DNA of 64,000 nucleotides from DATNPX01 sp036702975 (GCA_036702975.1 DATNPX010000029.1:53507-117506); one strand, 5' to 3'; shown: positions 8,868-17,958, numbered from the stretch's first letter. The notes: generated from the letters alone by a model not told the origin. Translations and numbers: made by a program.

Positions 8868-9476
8868 CTACATCGGGGTCGCCAGGGCCTTCAATACCTC
8901 AGCGTCGATCCAGCCGTGGCGTACAAATAGTTCTTCGGAAGGCTTGCCCTGTGTACGCTTTTCCATCTGAACAATTAAGACCATATCTTCGGAAACGAGC
9001 CCCAGAGATACCAGTCGCATGCCAAGTGGATCGGTCACCGCACTTGGTGCATCGATCATTTCCTGTCCGAGTAGTAATCCATCTAATTCTGCTTGTGAAA
9101 TGAACTGCTTGTCCTGAAGAACTTCACCAAGAGGCATTCCGGTTTTGACTTGAGTGTCAACAGCTTCCTTGAGCTGGTCCATTGAAATCATGCCGGATGC
9201 GACACATAATTGACCGAGCCGCGGTCTACTATCACCCTGCTTTTCACCTTTCAAGTATTCTTGACGTTGTTGTTCGTACAATTGTCTCAATTCGGGCTGA
9301 ATTAGAGTTGCGTGCGCCTTCTCGATAGCCGCATGGGCCTTTTCTGCCTGAGTTCGTGCCGCTCCCACTTTGAAGCGTTCAGGAGTTAGCACCTGGAGCA
9401 GGTGTTTATACGCAGCCTCAACCTGGGCAGTTGGGGCGGATTCATCAAGACCTAGAACGGCGTAGAGGCTTATCAA
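8868..9476 (-). CDS. Degenerate J-domain protein with two MshEN/T2SSE_N-like modules
   Basis: A 202-residue protein. Residues 1-70 look like a J-domain (YAVLGLDESAPTAQVEAAYKHLL, later HATLIQPELRQLYEQQ), but the HPD tripeptide that stimulates DnaK is replaced by TPE in LTPERFK, so it probably does not activate Hsp70. Residues about 85-140 (RLGQLCVASGMISMDQLKEA) and 147-200 (RLVSLGLVSEDMVLIV) are two copies of the short helical module seen at the N-terminus of type II secretion/type IV pilus ATPases (T2SSE_N/MshEN), which can bind cyclic di-GMP. A regulatory or adaptor role is inferred. Start taken as TTG at 9476 because the J-like fold begins there. First gene of the minus-strand run. Confidence 0.65.
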   Translation of the reverse strand: MISLYAVLGLDESAPTAQVEAAYKHLLQVLTPERFKVGAARTQAEKAHAAIEKAHATLIQPELRQLYEQQRQEYLKGEKQGDSRPRLGQLCVASGMISMDQLKEAVDTQVKTGMPLGEVLQDKQFISQAELDGLLLGQEMIDAPSAVTDPLGMRLVSLGLVSEDMVLIVQMEKRTQGKPSEELFVRHGWIDAEVLKALATPM

Positions 9477-10267
9477 CTAAGCGAACCTGGTTGTCTATTA
9501 ACTCTAAAAAGCATACATGATTATGCCGCTTCTAATCTACCTCCTGTCCCCCCGTTGTGGATTGAGGCTGAGCGATCGAAATCTATGTGTTCGACGCACT
9601 CATGGCAAGCGAAACCCGATGCCAGAACAATTCTCCTCCACATTCAGATTATTGATAAAAAAGCACGGTACCAGTAGTGGTGGCATGTTCTATCCTGTGA
9701 AATGCGGTGGAATCCCTAAAAACAGCGTTTTTTACTGAGATTGCTCCAATGATTTCCCGACCGAAAATCGGTTAGAAACTCTAAATGCAGCATTACAATC
9801 TGATCTCTGTCGACAATACGACAAGACGATAGGACGATAAGTGCTCATGACGAATATGTGTCTTGCCGACTAGTCGAGCTGTCTATTGTTCGACGATAAG
9901 AGTCGTCGATAATGGCGATTTTCGCTTGTATAACTTGTCGAGTTCGCGAGCATTTAACTCTTCAACCATTGCAGCCGTCGACCGGTGCAAAATCAGTCAG
10001 GTCAACCATAGGGCAATAGAAATGGGCAACGGTACAAATTTACTCATGTACGGTTATATGAAACGTCGCACGGAAAACCAATTCACAGTTCATCAATTGC
10101 GAAAGGATATCCTGCCCCTCGTATGTTAGGCTCGGAATCCCGTTAAAGCGCTATTGAACTGTGCATTTCTGCCTAACCTTATCGATAATTCCATTGAGAT
10201 ATGCGCAAAAATACAGGCGGCCACTTGCTCTTCGCTCTATACTTGCAGGGGCTCATGAATTTTCGCC
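9477..10267. other. 790-bp non-coding region with several short palindromes
   Basis: Divergent intergenic region upstream of the J-like gene (minus) and the membrane protein gene (plus). No open frame has a ribosome binding site or protein-like composition. It holds several short palindromes containing CGAC: CGACTAGTCG at 9867-9876, 7-base arms TCGACGA/TCGTCGA at 9890-9909, and a small hairpin ACCGA-AAA-TCGGT at 9760-9772. A 17-base stretch at 9809-9825 matches 3335-3351 in reverse orientation with one mismatch. Promoters for both flanking genes must lie here. An unrecognised small RNA is possible but unproven. Confidence 0.5.
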
Positions 10268-11416
10268 GTGACAAACCTGCAAAAAATAATTACTGGATGT
10301 TTAGTGGTGCTGATTTGCACTGCTTTTGCGATGTCCTATTTCAGCCGTCCACATGAGCCAAATGTTGAAATAGTGAATGCGTTGCAGGAACTTCCGGACC
10401 CATCCCGAAATTATCCACTCGATACAGGTTTAGCTGAGAGAATTTCGCGCTCTCACGGTTTGGCTCTGGTCCTTGTGATCAGTGAATATACGCAACGCAA
10501 TGCTTTGGCACTCGACTCATTGAGATCATGGGCAAGGCAAAACTATTTACGAGATGCGGGTTTCCTTCACAACGACCTTCCAGAGCCGGTAAATAAACAT
10601 ACGACCATTGTAGAAAGTCTTTGTTACAGCCTCTTTGCCGCGCCAAGTTCTGCACTTCGTGAGTCGGCGCTCAACTTTGTTAGAGACCAAATCGCAGAAT
10701 TTCACAACACGCCAGCCTTTGAAAAATTTAGATCCGATTTCTTTGATTCTTTCGGTTTAGAGATGGAATCCGCACTGTTGTTGGCTCGATATCAATCTGA
10801 CAAAGCGAAAGCATCGGTCGATGTCCTGCTGACTGCAGGTTTTTGGATCATTGTTTTCGTAGTCGGTTCGGTGCTGGCGCTCCGATCAAAACCAGGGGTT
10901 AGAACTACCAGACCGCAGCGCATACTTGCCTATTTTTACGTGATCATGGCTATCTATTATCTGTGTTCTGCGTGGTCGCAGAACCAGATGGTATTTCTGA
11001 TCTCGGCTTGGATTCTGGGTTGGATTGGTATCTACATTCGGCGACCTGTTTCGATTGAACTTGGAGAGGACAAGCAAGGGTTATCATTTAGATTGCTTAC
11101 GCCAAGCCGCTCCGTAATCGCTCTCGGTTATTGGGCCACGTTCAGTTTGATTGCAATTCAGATTCTTACCTGGATTAAAACTGGAACACTCATGAATCCA
11201 GATCCGGTCTCCTTGCTTATTTCGTGCTTCACAGGAAATTTTCTCTACGATCCAACCAGTGCAAAAAAGGCAATCTCTCAGGGTGTAGGTATTGCCTGGA
11301 TTCTTGTGTCCCTGTGGCTTTTCCGTGAAGTGACTGTCGGTGCTCCAGAAGCAGAGGTCGAGCAGGAACTTGCCTCACTCAACGAAGTGACGCCAAAAGA
11401 AGAAGTGCTTTCCTAA
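10268..11416 (+). CDS. Multi-pass membrane protein of unknown function
   Basis: A 382-residue protein with an N-terminal hydrophobic segment (about 7-24), an extracytoplasmic domain of about 160 residues, then several membrane segments: near 188-206 (GFWIIVFVVGSVLAL), 218-235, 241-257, 287-305, and 340-357. The tail is acidic (EAEVEQELASLNEV). I recognise no family. Translation is taken to start at GTG 10268, since the upstream ATG at 10255 is out of frame; a GGGG stretch lies rather far upstream. It precedes the CocE-like hydrolase by 46 bp, with a hairpin between, so they may be partly co-transcribed. Confidence 0.7.
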   Translation: MTNLQKIITGCLVVLICTAFAMSYFSRPHEPNVEIVNALQELPDPSRNYPLDTGLAERISRSHGLALVLVISEYTQRNALALDSLRSWARQNYLRDAGFLHNDLPEPVNKHTTIVESLCYSLFAAPSSALRESALNFVRDQIAEFHNTPAFEKFRSDFFDSFGLEMESALLLARYQSDKAKASVDVLLTAGFWIIVFVVGSVLALRSKPGVRTTRPQRILAYFYVIMAIYYLCSAWSQNQMVFLISAWILGWIGIYIRRPVSIELGEDKQGLSFRLLTPSRSVIALGYWATFSLIAIQILTWIKTGTLMNPDPVSLLISCFTGNFLYDPTSAKKAISQGVGIAWILVSLWLFREVTVGAPEAEVEQELASLNEVTPKEEVLS

Positions 11417-11430
11417 CAACTCGCTTCCTT

Positions 11431-11450
11431 AAACAGTTAGTGAACTGTTT
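11431..11450 (+). terminator. Intergenic hairpin without T-run
   Basis: AAACAGTT-AGTG-AACTGTTT is a perfect 8-bp stem (9 bp with the flanking T-A pair), placed 14 bases after the membrane protein stop and just ahead of the CocE-like ATG. It lacks a T-run. It could be a weak terminator, an attenuating or mRNA-protecting hairpin, or an operator. Confidence 0.4.
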
Positions 11451-11462
11451 ATCGGGACTGTC

Positions 11463-13307
11463 ATGACAAGCCAGTTGCAGATAGAGTCAGGGTGTTTGAT
11501 GAAATTGCCAGCTGATACTCAATGCGATGCCTTATTCGCAACGAGCTGCGCGTGGAGAGAAAGGTTGTCACTAATTTCCGACACCATTGCATTTATTGTT
11601 GGCTGTGCTGCCTCCTTTGGAATGACGGATGCTGTAACAAAGGAATTGCGAATACGCCCAAAAGATTACGGTGTTCGTGTTGAACGCAGTGTCAAATTTG
11701 CAACCAACGATGGTACGAACCTCTCTGCTGAGATCTTCCATCCAGTGGGACCGGCAAAGACACCTACGATTCTTGTTCGGGCGCCAATTTCGCAGTCGCC
11801 GGATACTTGTTTCCTGGTTGAAGTGGTCGGTAGAGTTTGGGCTGAGCGCGGCTATACAGCTGTGATACAGGGAACCAGAGGACGTTTTGGCTCTGGGGGC
11901 GATTTCTATCCAATGAAATTCGAGCGACAAGATGGCATTGAAACTCTACGCTGGCTAAGGCAGCAACCCTGGTTCAATGGGCAAGTTTTGGGCTGGGGTG
12001 GTTCAGCGTTTGGCCAGACCGAATGGTCCATCTCCGATCAAACTAATCCAAAGTTCAATGCAATGGAGATCTATTTTGCAAGTTCAAAGTTCCACGATAT
12101 GTTCTATCAAGGAAATGCCTTTGCGCTTTATTCGGCTGTGGGCTGGACCTTGAGAAGTCACGGCAAAAAAGCTGATGAATCTGCGTGGCTATCAACAAAT
12201 CGTATTTTGCGTGCCGCCAGCGGCTTCCCGATGAGTGATTCTGACAGGCGCGACCTTGGAGTTCACGTGACCTTTTTCCAGGACTGGATCAAGCACAAGG
12301 ACGTGGATAACTATTGGCGCGAGATTGATGGCGATAATCGTGCTGCCACCACAGAAAGCCCTGCACTGTTTGTTGCCGGGTGGTATGACCCTTTCCTTAA
12401 AACGGAACTGAGCGATTTTCAACAAGTTTGTCTCAGTAAAAATATGAATGCGAGAAGGAGTCGTCTGGTGATCGGACCCTGGTCACATGCCCGTGATGTT
12501 CAACTTCCTGATTTCAAAAACAATCAAAAGTTTAGACCGCTCAGTATCGCGCTCAGTATCCCCTGGTTTGATGCCGCTATTCGTGATCAGGAGCAGGGAC
12601 CTGAGGTCCAATTATTTACAATAGGGTCAAACAGATGGCGAAAGGAAAAGGAGTGGCCACTCGCGCGCACTAAATACACGAATTTCTACTTGAGCAGCGA
12701 TAAACCAGCGAACAGCGCCGTCGGTGGCGGAGTGCTCTCGACTGAGCCGGCTACACGACTTCGATGCGATCGAATTGAGTATGACCCATTGCACCCTGTT
12801 CCGACTGCTGGTGGGGCGATGATTGGAGATGCAGCCGGGATGTGTCTGCAAAAAACATGCGAGGAACGACAAGATGTGCTGGTTTACACTTCTCAGCCTC
12901 TGACCGAAGACCTGGAAATTACAGGACCAGTAAAGGCGGTCCTCAATGTTTCAACAGATGTTCGTTGCACTGATTTTACAGCCAAGGTGGTCGATGTTTA
13001 TCCCGATGGTCGGGCGTATAACCTTTGCGATGGAATTATTCGCCGTAGTTACGAACCAGCTCAAAGTACTGATGAAGGTGCTGTTGAAGAGATCGAAATT
13101 GATTTGACGGCGACAAGCAATGTGTTCAGAAAACGGCATCGCATCAGGCTAGACGTCTCGAGCAGCAACTTTCCCCGCTTCGATCGCAATCCAAATACCG
13201 GTCGCGATCCGGCAACAGAGACGCATCCGGTCACCGCGCATCAACGCATTTACAGCGGCAATAGATTCAATTCAAGACTGATTTTGCCTGTAATCCCGAA
13301 CAATTAA
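11463..13307 (+). CDS. CocE/NonD family alpha/beta hydrolase (X-Pro dipeptidyl-peptidase S15-like)
   Basis: A 614-residue serine hydrolase. Family motifs appear in order: IQGTRGRFGSGGDF (oxyanion region, near 135-148), nucleophile S181 in GWGGSAFG, aspartate D309 in AGWYDPF and histidine H342 in IGPWSHA. These form the triad seen in cocaine esterase and related acylases or peptidases. The C-terminal third is the jelly-roll PepX_C domain, ending in the typical SNFPRFDRNPNTG. The first 60 residues precede the catalytic domain and include a hydrophobic stretch (LISDTIAFIVGCAASFG) that could be a signal or anchor, so the enzyme may be exported. Substrates of such enzymes are esters or acyl-amino acids; the one here is unknown. 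Confidence 0.9.
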   Translation: MTSQLQIESGCLMKLPADTQCDALFATSCAWRERLSLISDTIAFIVGCAASFGMTDAVTKELRIRPKDYGVRVERSVKFATNDGTNLSAEIFHPVGPAKTPTILVRAPISQSPDTCFLVEVVGRVWAERGYTAVIQGTRGRFGSGGDFYPMKFERQDGIETLRWLRQQPWFNGQVLGWGGSAFGQTEWSISDQTNPKFNAMEIYFASSKFHDMFYQGNAFALYSAVGWTLRSHGKKADESAWLSTNRILRAASGFPMSDSDRRDLGVHVTFFQDWIKHKDVDNYWREIDGDNRAATTESPALFVAGWYDPFLKTELSDFQQVCLSKNMNARRSRLVIGPWSHARDVQLPDFKNNQKFRPLSIALSIPWFDAAIRDQEQGPEVQLFTIGSNRWRKEKEWPLARTKYTNFYLSSDKPANSAVGGGVLSTEPATRLRCDRIEYDPLHPVPTAGGAMIGDAAGMCLQKTCEERQDVLVYTSQPLTEDLEITGPVKAVLNVSTDVRCTDFTAKVVDVYPDGRAYNLCDGIIRRSYEPAQSTDEGAVEEIEIDLTATSNVFRKRHRIRLDVSSSNFPRFDRNPNTGRDPATETHPVTAHQRIYSGNRFNSRLILPVIPNN

Positions 13308-13385
13308 ATAGCGCAATTGGGTCAGCTGCACAAAGCTAGATGCCTTCGTCGTTACCTTACTGCATGCTTTGGCTACGCAGCCATA

Positions 13386-13817
13386 TTACATGTCTTGCCG
13401 AGTCAGGAAGAACAAAGCCTTTTTTTCGCCCGGCAACGTGAAATCGAATCCGCATGCCTGAAAAAACAGATCTTCAGATGTGATCGCCATAACCTCGAAA
13501 ACGCCTTGCTCTTTCGCTTTTTCTACGCAAGCGGAGACAAGTTGTTTCCCGATGCCACGACCGCCGTACTCTGGTGACACGACCAGGCTTCGCACTTCTG
13601 CCAGTTTTGGTGAATAGATTTCGAGCACCACACAACCGATGATTTCGCCATTTGCCTCTGCTACTACATATGACGGAACAAGGCTCTGCAACTCGCTAAA
13701 AGTTCTGCGCAGAATTTTTTTCTCGGCCACAAATGGCTCGATGCATTTGGCGATGGCGTCGAGATCTTGCTCTTTTGCTGCACGAATTATTACTTCGGTA
13801 GAAATCTGTTTACTCAC
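13386..13817 (-). CDS. GNAT N-acetyltransferase, short ArgA-like
   Basis: A GNAT-fold acetyltransferase of about 143 residues. The acetyl-CoA pyrophosphate-binding segment is VSPEYGGRGIGKQLV, and LAEVRSLVV is the beta4 strand. KKILRRTFSEL near the start and the C-terminal FFQACGFDF resemble the stand-alone N-acetylglutamate synthases that lack an amino-acid-kinase domain, so acetylation of glutamate for arginine synthesis is a fair guess, not proven. I chose GTG 13817 because it directly precedes the conserved domain and has AGCAGG upstream; an in-frame GTG at 13862 would add 15 residues. It lies upstream of the SulP gene only if transcription is read from elsewhere: both are on the minus strand and SulP comes first, 24 bp away. 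Confidence 0.8.
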   Translation of the reverse strand: MSKQISTEVIIRAAKEQDLDAIAKCIEPFVAEKKILRRTFSELQSLVPSYVVAEANGEIIGCVVLEIYSPKLAEVRSLVVSPEYGGRGIGKQLVSACVEKAKEQGVFEVMAITSEDLFFQACGFDFTLPGEKKALFFLTRQDM

Positions 13818-13886
13818 GAGTGGCCTGCTGTTTTGCTGAATTGCGACTGCAAAACTTAGCACATTTGGAGCAGTGGCATCAAATTC

Positions 13887-15530
13887 TCATAACGACTCTT
13901 TACGGCTGACTGTGCTTGCCACAGTTTGGTTATGGCTTGCATCGGCCTCGCTGGAGGCACGAAATTCTCTTTTGCTCCCTTCACGATAAGTTTTGCGTCG
14001 GTCTTTGAAGACGGTTCCCAGGGTGCTCCAGTCGATAACGAGGCTGCCGCCGCTCAGTTTCATCTGTTTATCGAGGCTCATAAGCAAGTCCAGACAAGCA
14101 TGGTCGATATAATCTAGCCCCTCAAGATGTACGTGCAGCTCAGTATCTGGACGAATACTTTCCAGGCAATCAGCCAGCTTGGGCATGTTCAAGAAAGTGG
14201 CTGCGCCGGTTAGCCGCAGACTGGTTCGGTTTGTTTGCTCATCGAACCCGACTTTAATTTCCAAATGCGTAAACGTATAAACAAGTTTGCATATAGACAA
14301 GGCAAGACCGGCGAGCACGCCGGTCAGCAAATCTACAGATACGATCAAAATTACAGTCGTTGCATAAATGGCTACTTCACTTTTTCCGAACTTGCTCAGA
14401 TCCTTGATAGTTTTGAAATCCATGAGCTTATAACCTGTAAAAACAAGGAGAGCAGCCAGGCTCGATACAGGAATCAATTTCAAAACAGAGGGCAAAAGAC
14501 AGACGAACAGCAGCAGCCATACTCCGTGCATGATATTCGAGAGACGGGTCTTGGCACCGGCAGCGACGTTGACACCGCTGCGTACCATCACTCCAGTCAT
14601 CGGTAATACTCCCAGTATGCCGCAGACGAGGTTGCCCACACCTTGTGCCGTTAATTCTCTATCGTAGTTTGTGCGCTTGCCTCTATGCAGCTTATCCAGA
14701 GCTGCGGCTGTCAATAAGGTCTCGGCAGAAGCAATGAACGCTACCTCGCAGCCCGCCAAAAGAACGTTCTTATCAAGAAAATATTGAATAAAACTCGCAT
14801 CCGGTAGACGAACACAAGAAAAAATGTTTGCCGGTAGGTCCACATAGCGAACCGGAAAGCTGAACATTGCTGCTATTGCGCTGACGATGGTAATCGCAAC
14901 TAGAAAACTTGGTACCACTTTCAGCTTTTTAGGCGCGAACTTAGTCCAGAGCAATATTATGATAATTGTCGCCACGCCTAAAAACGCTGCTTCTTCATGG
15001 CTTTTGGCTACGTCTGGACTGATCGCTTTCATGACGGCTCCGGGAATCGACATCAAATTCGCGATGCCACTGCCTTTGGAGTTGTCGTCGACCATCAGGT
15101 GGAATTGTCCGGCGAACAGCAATACGCCGATACCGGCCAGCATGCCGTTGATAATGGCAGGAGTGACGGCGCGAAACCAGTTAGCCAGACCGAAAACACC
15201 GCCAAGTATCTGCAGGACACCGGCGACCATCACGATCGCGCCCAGCTTTTCTAACCCATGTTCTCTCAGTATGTCTGAAAGAATGACCACTAATCCAGCA
15301 GCTGGTCCGCTGACTTGCAGCGGGCAACCACCCAGAGTACCGACGACCAGCCCCCCGACGATGCCGGTGATGATACCAATCGCCGGTGAGACACCACAGG
15401 CGATGGCAATACCCATGCAAAGCGGCAATGCAACCAGAAAGACGACAAAAGACGCTAGCAAATCTTGTGTAAAAGTGTTTGGAATTGGTGACAGTTTGTC
15501 ATTTGAAATTGCGCTTTCATCGGACATCAT
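13887..15530 (-). CDS. SulP-family anion transporter with STAS domain
   Basis: A 547-residue SLC26/SulP transporter. The N-terminal QDLLASFVVFLVALPLCMGIA-type helix, the loop LQVSGPAAGLVVILSD and PAIINGMLAGIG belong to the transport domain of 14 helices. Residues from about 425 to 510 form a cytoplasmic STAS domain (LRLTGAATFLNMPKL, LEGLDYIDHACLDLL). Family members carry sulfate, bicarbonate or other anions, often with sodium or protons; BicA-like bicarbonate transport is one possibility. There is no carbonic anhydrase fusion. The Ser/Lys-rich tail after the STAS domain is extra. Two ATG codons are adjacent at the start. It is divergent from the two-component system across about 300 bp. Confidence 0.92.
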   Translation of the reverse strand: MMSDESAISNDKLSPIPNTFTQDLLASFVVFLVALPLCMGIAIACGVSPAIGIITGIVGGLVVGTLGGCPLQVSGPAAGLVVILSDILREHGLEKLGAIVMVAGVLQILGGVFGLANWFRAVTPAIINGMLAGIGVLLFAGQFHLMVDDNSKGSGIANLMSIPGAVMKAISPDVAKSHEEAAFLGVATIIIILLWTKFAPKKLKVVPSFLVAITIVSAIAAMFSFPVRYVDLPANIFSCVRLPDASFIQYFLDKNVLLAGCEVAFIASAETLLTAAALDKLHRGKRTNYDRELTAQGVGNLVCGILGVLPMTGVMVRSGVNVAAGAKTRLSNIMHGVWLLLFVCLLPSVLKLIPVSSLAALLVFTGYKLMDFKTIKDLSKFGKSEVAIYATTVILIVSVDLLTGVLAGLALSICKLVYTFTHLEIKVGFDEQTNRTSLRLTGAATFLNMPKLADCLESIRPDTELHVHLEGLDYIDHACLDLLMSLDKQMKLSGGSLVIDWSTLGTVFKDRRKTYREGSKREFRASSEADASHNQTVASTVSRKESL

Positions 15531-15779
15531 TGCCCATTACCCCGTCCGTTCACTGCTGTCTCTGTAGTGGTTCCGGCACAGATGCTTTTCGGTCGCGAAA
15601 GCACAAGTTGCCTGTTGTGATGATGTGAAAAAGTCCCAACACATTGGAACAATGGGGTTCAGTCCTGCTGTATTTGGCTTGGAACGCTAATCCCAAGAAA
15701 TCGGCAGAAGCTGCCGCAAATAGTACTAGGATTTATAATTTCACTTTAACGTGCCAACCTTTCAGTTCACTTTCAAAGA

Positions 15780-15808
15780 TTGGCTCAATTTAATCGGCTT
15801 GGTACAAT
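15780..15808 (+). promoter_or_regulatory. Predicted promoter of the two-component operon
   Basis: TTGGCT (15780-15785), 17 bases, then TACAAT (15803-15808): four and five matches to the sigma-70 consensus with ideal spacing. Transcription would begin near 15815, giving a 5' leader of about 25 bases before ATG 15840. This excludes the in-frame TTG at 15780 as the translation start. Confidence 0.5.
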
Positions 15809-15839
15809 GCCAACAGTCTTGTATCACCGGGCGGTTGTT

Positions 15840-16508
15840 ATGCGAATTCTTTTAGCTGAAGATGATGAGTTCATTGCACGCGGACTACTGCTTGCACTGG
15901 AAGAAAGCGGTTATTTCCTTGACCACGTCAGGTCAGGTAGCGACGCAGATGTTGCTATCGCCACCGATGTTTACGATCTGCTCGTGCTGGATTTAGGGCT
16001 GCCGGTGCTGGACGGTCTCGAAGTTTTAAAACGTCTGCGCTCGCGGCAACAAACGGTGCCTGTTTTAATCCTGACTGCTCGCGATGGAATTCAAGATCGA
16101 GTTCAGGGGCTAGACCTCGGCGGCAACGATTACATCACTAAACCGTTTGATCTATCAGAGTTGGAAGCGCGAATTCGTTCATTGCTGCGCAAGCAATATT
16201 GGAACAATAACACTGAGATCACTCACGGTGCCATTGTTTTTGACACAAGTTCTCGGCGTGTGAAAGTAAATGGAGAGCCTCTTGAACTTTCCGCTCGCGA
16301 GTTGGCCCTGCTGGAAATTATGTTACAACGCCGCGGCCGGGTGGTGACGAAACGACAGTTAGCTGATCATCTCTCGAATTGGGAATCTGTTCTTACAGAC
16401 AATGCTATAGAGATTTTGATGCACCGGCTGCGGAAAAAACTCGAGAATTCCGGTTTTGAAGTGCGCACAATTCGCGGGCTGGGATACCTCGTTGAAAAGG
16501 CCGCATAG
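15840..16508 (+). CDS. OmpR/PhoB-family response regulator
   Basis: A 222-residue two-domain regulator. The receiver domain has the acidic pair in LLAEDDEF (E7/D8/D9), phosphoacceptor D51 in LVLDLGLP, LILTARDG and the lysine in YITKPFD. The winged-helix DNA-binding domain follows (LELSARELALLEIMLQRRGRVV, then MHRLRKKLENSGFEVRTIRGLGY). ATG 15840 starts directly at MRILLAEDD, the usual start for the family, and a promoter lies just upstream. Closest in look to QseB/TctD/CopR-type regulators. It overlaps the sensor kinase gene by 17 bp, so the two are translationally coupled; the target genes are unknown, with the divergent SulP gene an obvious candidate. Confidence 0.95.
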   Translation: MRILLAEDDEFIARGLLLALEESGYFLDHVRSGSDADVAIATDVYDLLVLDLGLPVLDGLEVLKRLRSRQQTVPVLILTARDGIQDRVQGLDLGGNDYITKPFDLSELEARIRSLLRKQYWNNNTEITHGAIVFDTSSRRVKVNGEPLELSARELALLEIMLQRRGRVVTKRQLADHLSNWESVLTDNAIEILMHRLRKKLENSGFEVRTIRGLGYLVEKAA

Positions 16509-17904
16509 ATCAATCCAAAAAGAGCTACTAAGTTGGCTTCTGGTGCCGATTTGTATGCTCTGGCTGGCGACAACCTTTTCTGCATACACATTCGCCGATC
16601 GCTTTGCCAACGATGCGTACGATGAAATCATGCTGAACTCGGCTGACTCGATAGTGGCCAGAATTCTTGAAACTGATCACGGACTTGTTGTTGACTTGCC
16701 TCCAGCTGCTCGAGCCATTCTCGAACACAACGATATGGACCAATTCTTCTACAAAGTCGTCACTGTGGACGGCAAACAATTATCAGCTGATGCAGATCTT
16801 CCGGTTCCACCTGAATCTGCAAAATTGCCTCACTGGAAGCCCAAGTTTACCGATGCTCGCGTCAATGGGCTCAATACTAGATTGTGTGTAATAAAAGTGC
16901 CCGTTAAGGGTTCTGAGACAGATCAGGCCATAGTCATCGTTGCCGAAACACTGAAAGCGCGAAATCACTTTGCCAACGAAATTACTTTCAGCATTGTGGT
17001 GCCACAGTTGTTCTTCATCTTACTCAGTGCGATCGCTGTGTCGGTTGGTGTGTCGCGCGCTCTGGTGCCTCTGAAAAATCTCCGCGATTCTCTTCGCAAC
17101 AGATCGCAGTATGATCTGACGCCAATAACCGAAGATGACACTCCCAACGAGGTGCAACCGCTGGTAGTGGCGATCAATGAATTGATGATTAAGCTGGCGC
17201 AAGACCTGGAGGCGCAGCGCCGGTTCGTCGGCAATGCAGCCCATCAATTGCGCACACCCCTGGCTGGTCTGAAAACCTACGTCGCATTGCTAAAACGCAA
17301 AAAACAGCCTGACACGTCCGACTTGCTCGATCAGCTCGACGTTGGCATGGATCGACTGAACAAACTTGTTGGCGGTCTTCTGTCATTAGCGAAAGCAGAA
17401 CCAAGCGCTAATCGATCGACCGACATGGTAACTGTCGATCTCAACGGTATCGCCGGCGATATTACCAAAGCTTTCGCAACCAAAGCCGAGGCGAAAAATG
17501 TGACTCTGGATTTGATTCGAACTCCCGAACCGGCATACGTGCAAGGTGATTCAAATCGCCTTCAGGATTTGATTTCAAACTTGATCGACAACGCCATTGT
17601 CTACTGTCCAAAAGGCAGCACTGTCAAGGTTCGTTTGGAAGGGCTGACCCAGCAAGTGCGATTGACGATCGAAGATAATGGACCAGGCATCGCTCCCGAC
17701 GACCGTGACAGGGTATTCGAGAGGTTCTATAGAGTGCTTGGCACAGGTGTCGAAGGCAGCGGTCTCGGGCTTGCCATCGTCAAGGAGATTGCCATTATGC
17801 ATGATGCGACCGTTTCAATTGAAGGCAACGAACCGGTCGGCACGCGCTTCATTGTCACTTTCAAGCGCAGTCTTTCACCGGTTGTCAACGGACAATCCGT
17901 CTAA
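16492..17904 (+). CDS. Sensor histidine kinase, TctE/QseC-like
   Basis: A 470-residue membrane kinase, partner of the regulator it overlaps. A first membrane helix (LLSWLLVPICMLWLATTF) is followed by a periplasmic domain of the two-component-sensor N-terminal kind (about 40-150), a second helix (PQLFFILLSAIAVSVG) and a HAMP linker. The phosphorylated histidine is H251 in NAAHQLRTPLAGL. The ATPase domain shows the N box DLISNLIDNAIVY, G1 box DNGPGIAPDD and G2 box GSGLGLAIVKEIA. TTG 16492 is preferred; a TTG at 16456 would extend it into the regulator. No promoter of its own is needed. The signal sensed is unknown; related kinases respond to carboxylates, metals or quorum signals. Confidence 0.94.
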   Translation: MKRPHRSIQKELLSWLLVPICMLWLATTFSAYTFADRFANDAYDEIMLNSADSIVARILETDHGLVVDLPPAARAILEHNDMDQFFYKVVTVDGKQLSADADLPVPPESAKLPHWKPKFTDARVNGLNTRLCVIKVPVKGSETDQAIVIVAETLKARNHFANEITFSIVVPQLFFILLSAIAVSVGVSRALVPLKNLRDSLRNRSQYDLTPITEDDTPNEVQPLVVAINELMIKLAQDLEAQRRFVGNAAHQLRTPLAGLKTYVALLKRKKQPDTSDLLDQLDVGMDRLNKLVGGLLSLAKAEPSANRSTDMVTVDLNGIAGDITKAFATKAEAKNVTLDLIRTPEPAYVQGDSNRLQDLISNLIDNAIVYCPKGSTVKVRLEGLTQQVRLTIEDNGPGIAPDDRDRVFERFYRVLGTGVEGSGLGLAIVKEIAIMHDATVSIEGNEPVGTRFIVTFKRSLSPVVNGQSV

Positions 17905-17907
17905 ACT

Positions 17908-17949
17908 TTTGTACAAACGCTCAGGCGTAAAGAGCCGAACGTGTACAAT
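17908..17949 (+). promoter_or_regulatory. Palindrome and -10-like element before tRNA-Leu
   Basis: TTTGTACAAA at 17908-17917 is a perfect 10-bp palindrome just after the kinase stop. TACAAT at 17944-17949 lies 9 bases before the mature tRNA 5' end and could be its -10 box. No good -35 hexamer is found at 16-18 bases, so the promoter is tentative. Confidence 0.35.
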
Positions 17950-17958
17950 TATCTCTAT

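Noticed and set aside
9517..10129. Plus-strand open frames of 73 and 88 codons in the large non-coding region
   Set aside because: No ribosome binding site and no protein-like pattern; the second is full of the short palindromes.
14887..15567. A 226-codon plus-strand open frame inside the SulP gene
   Set aside because: Antisense shadow of a conserved transporter; Pro/Thr-rich composition typical of the complement of membrane helices.
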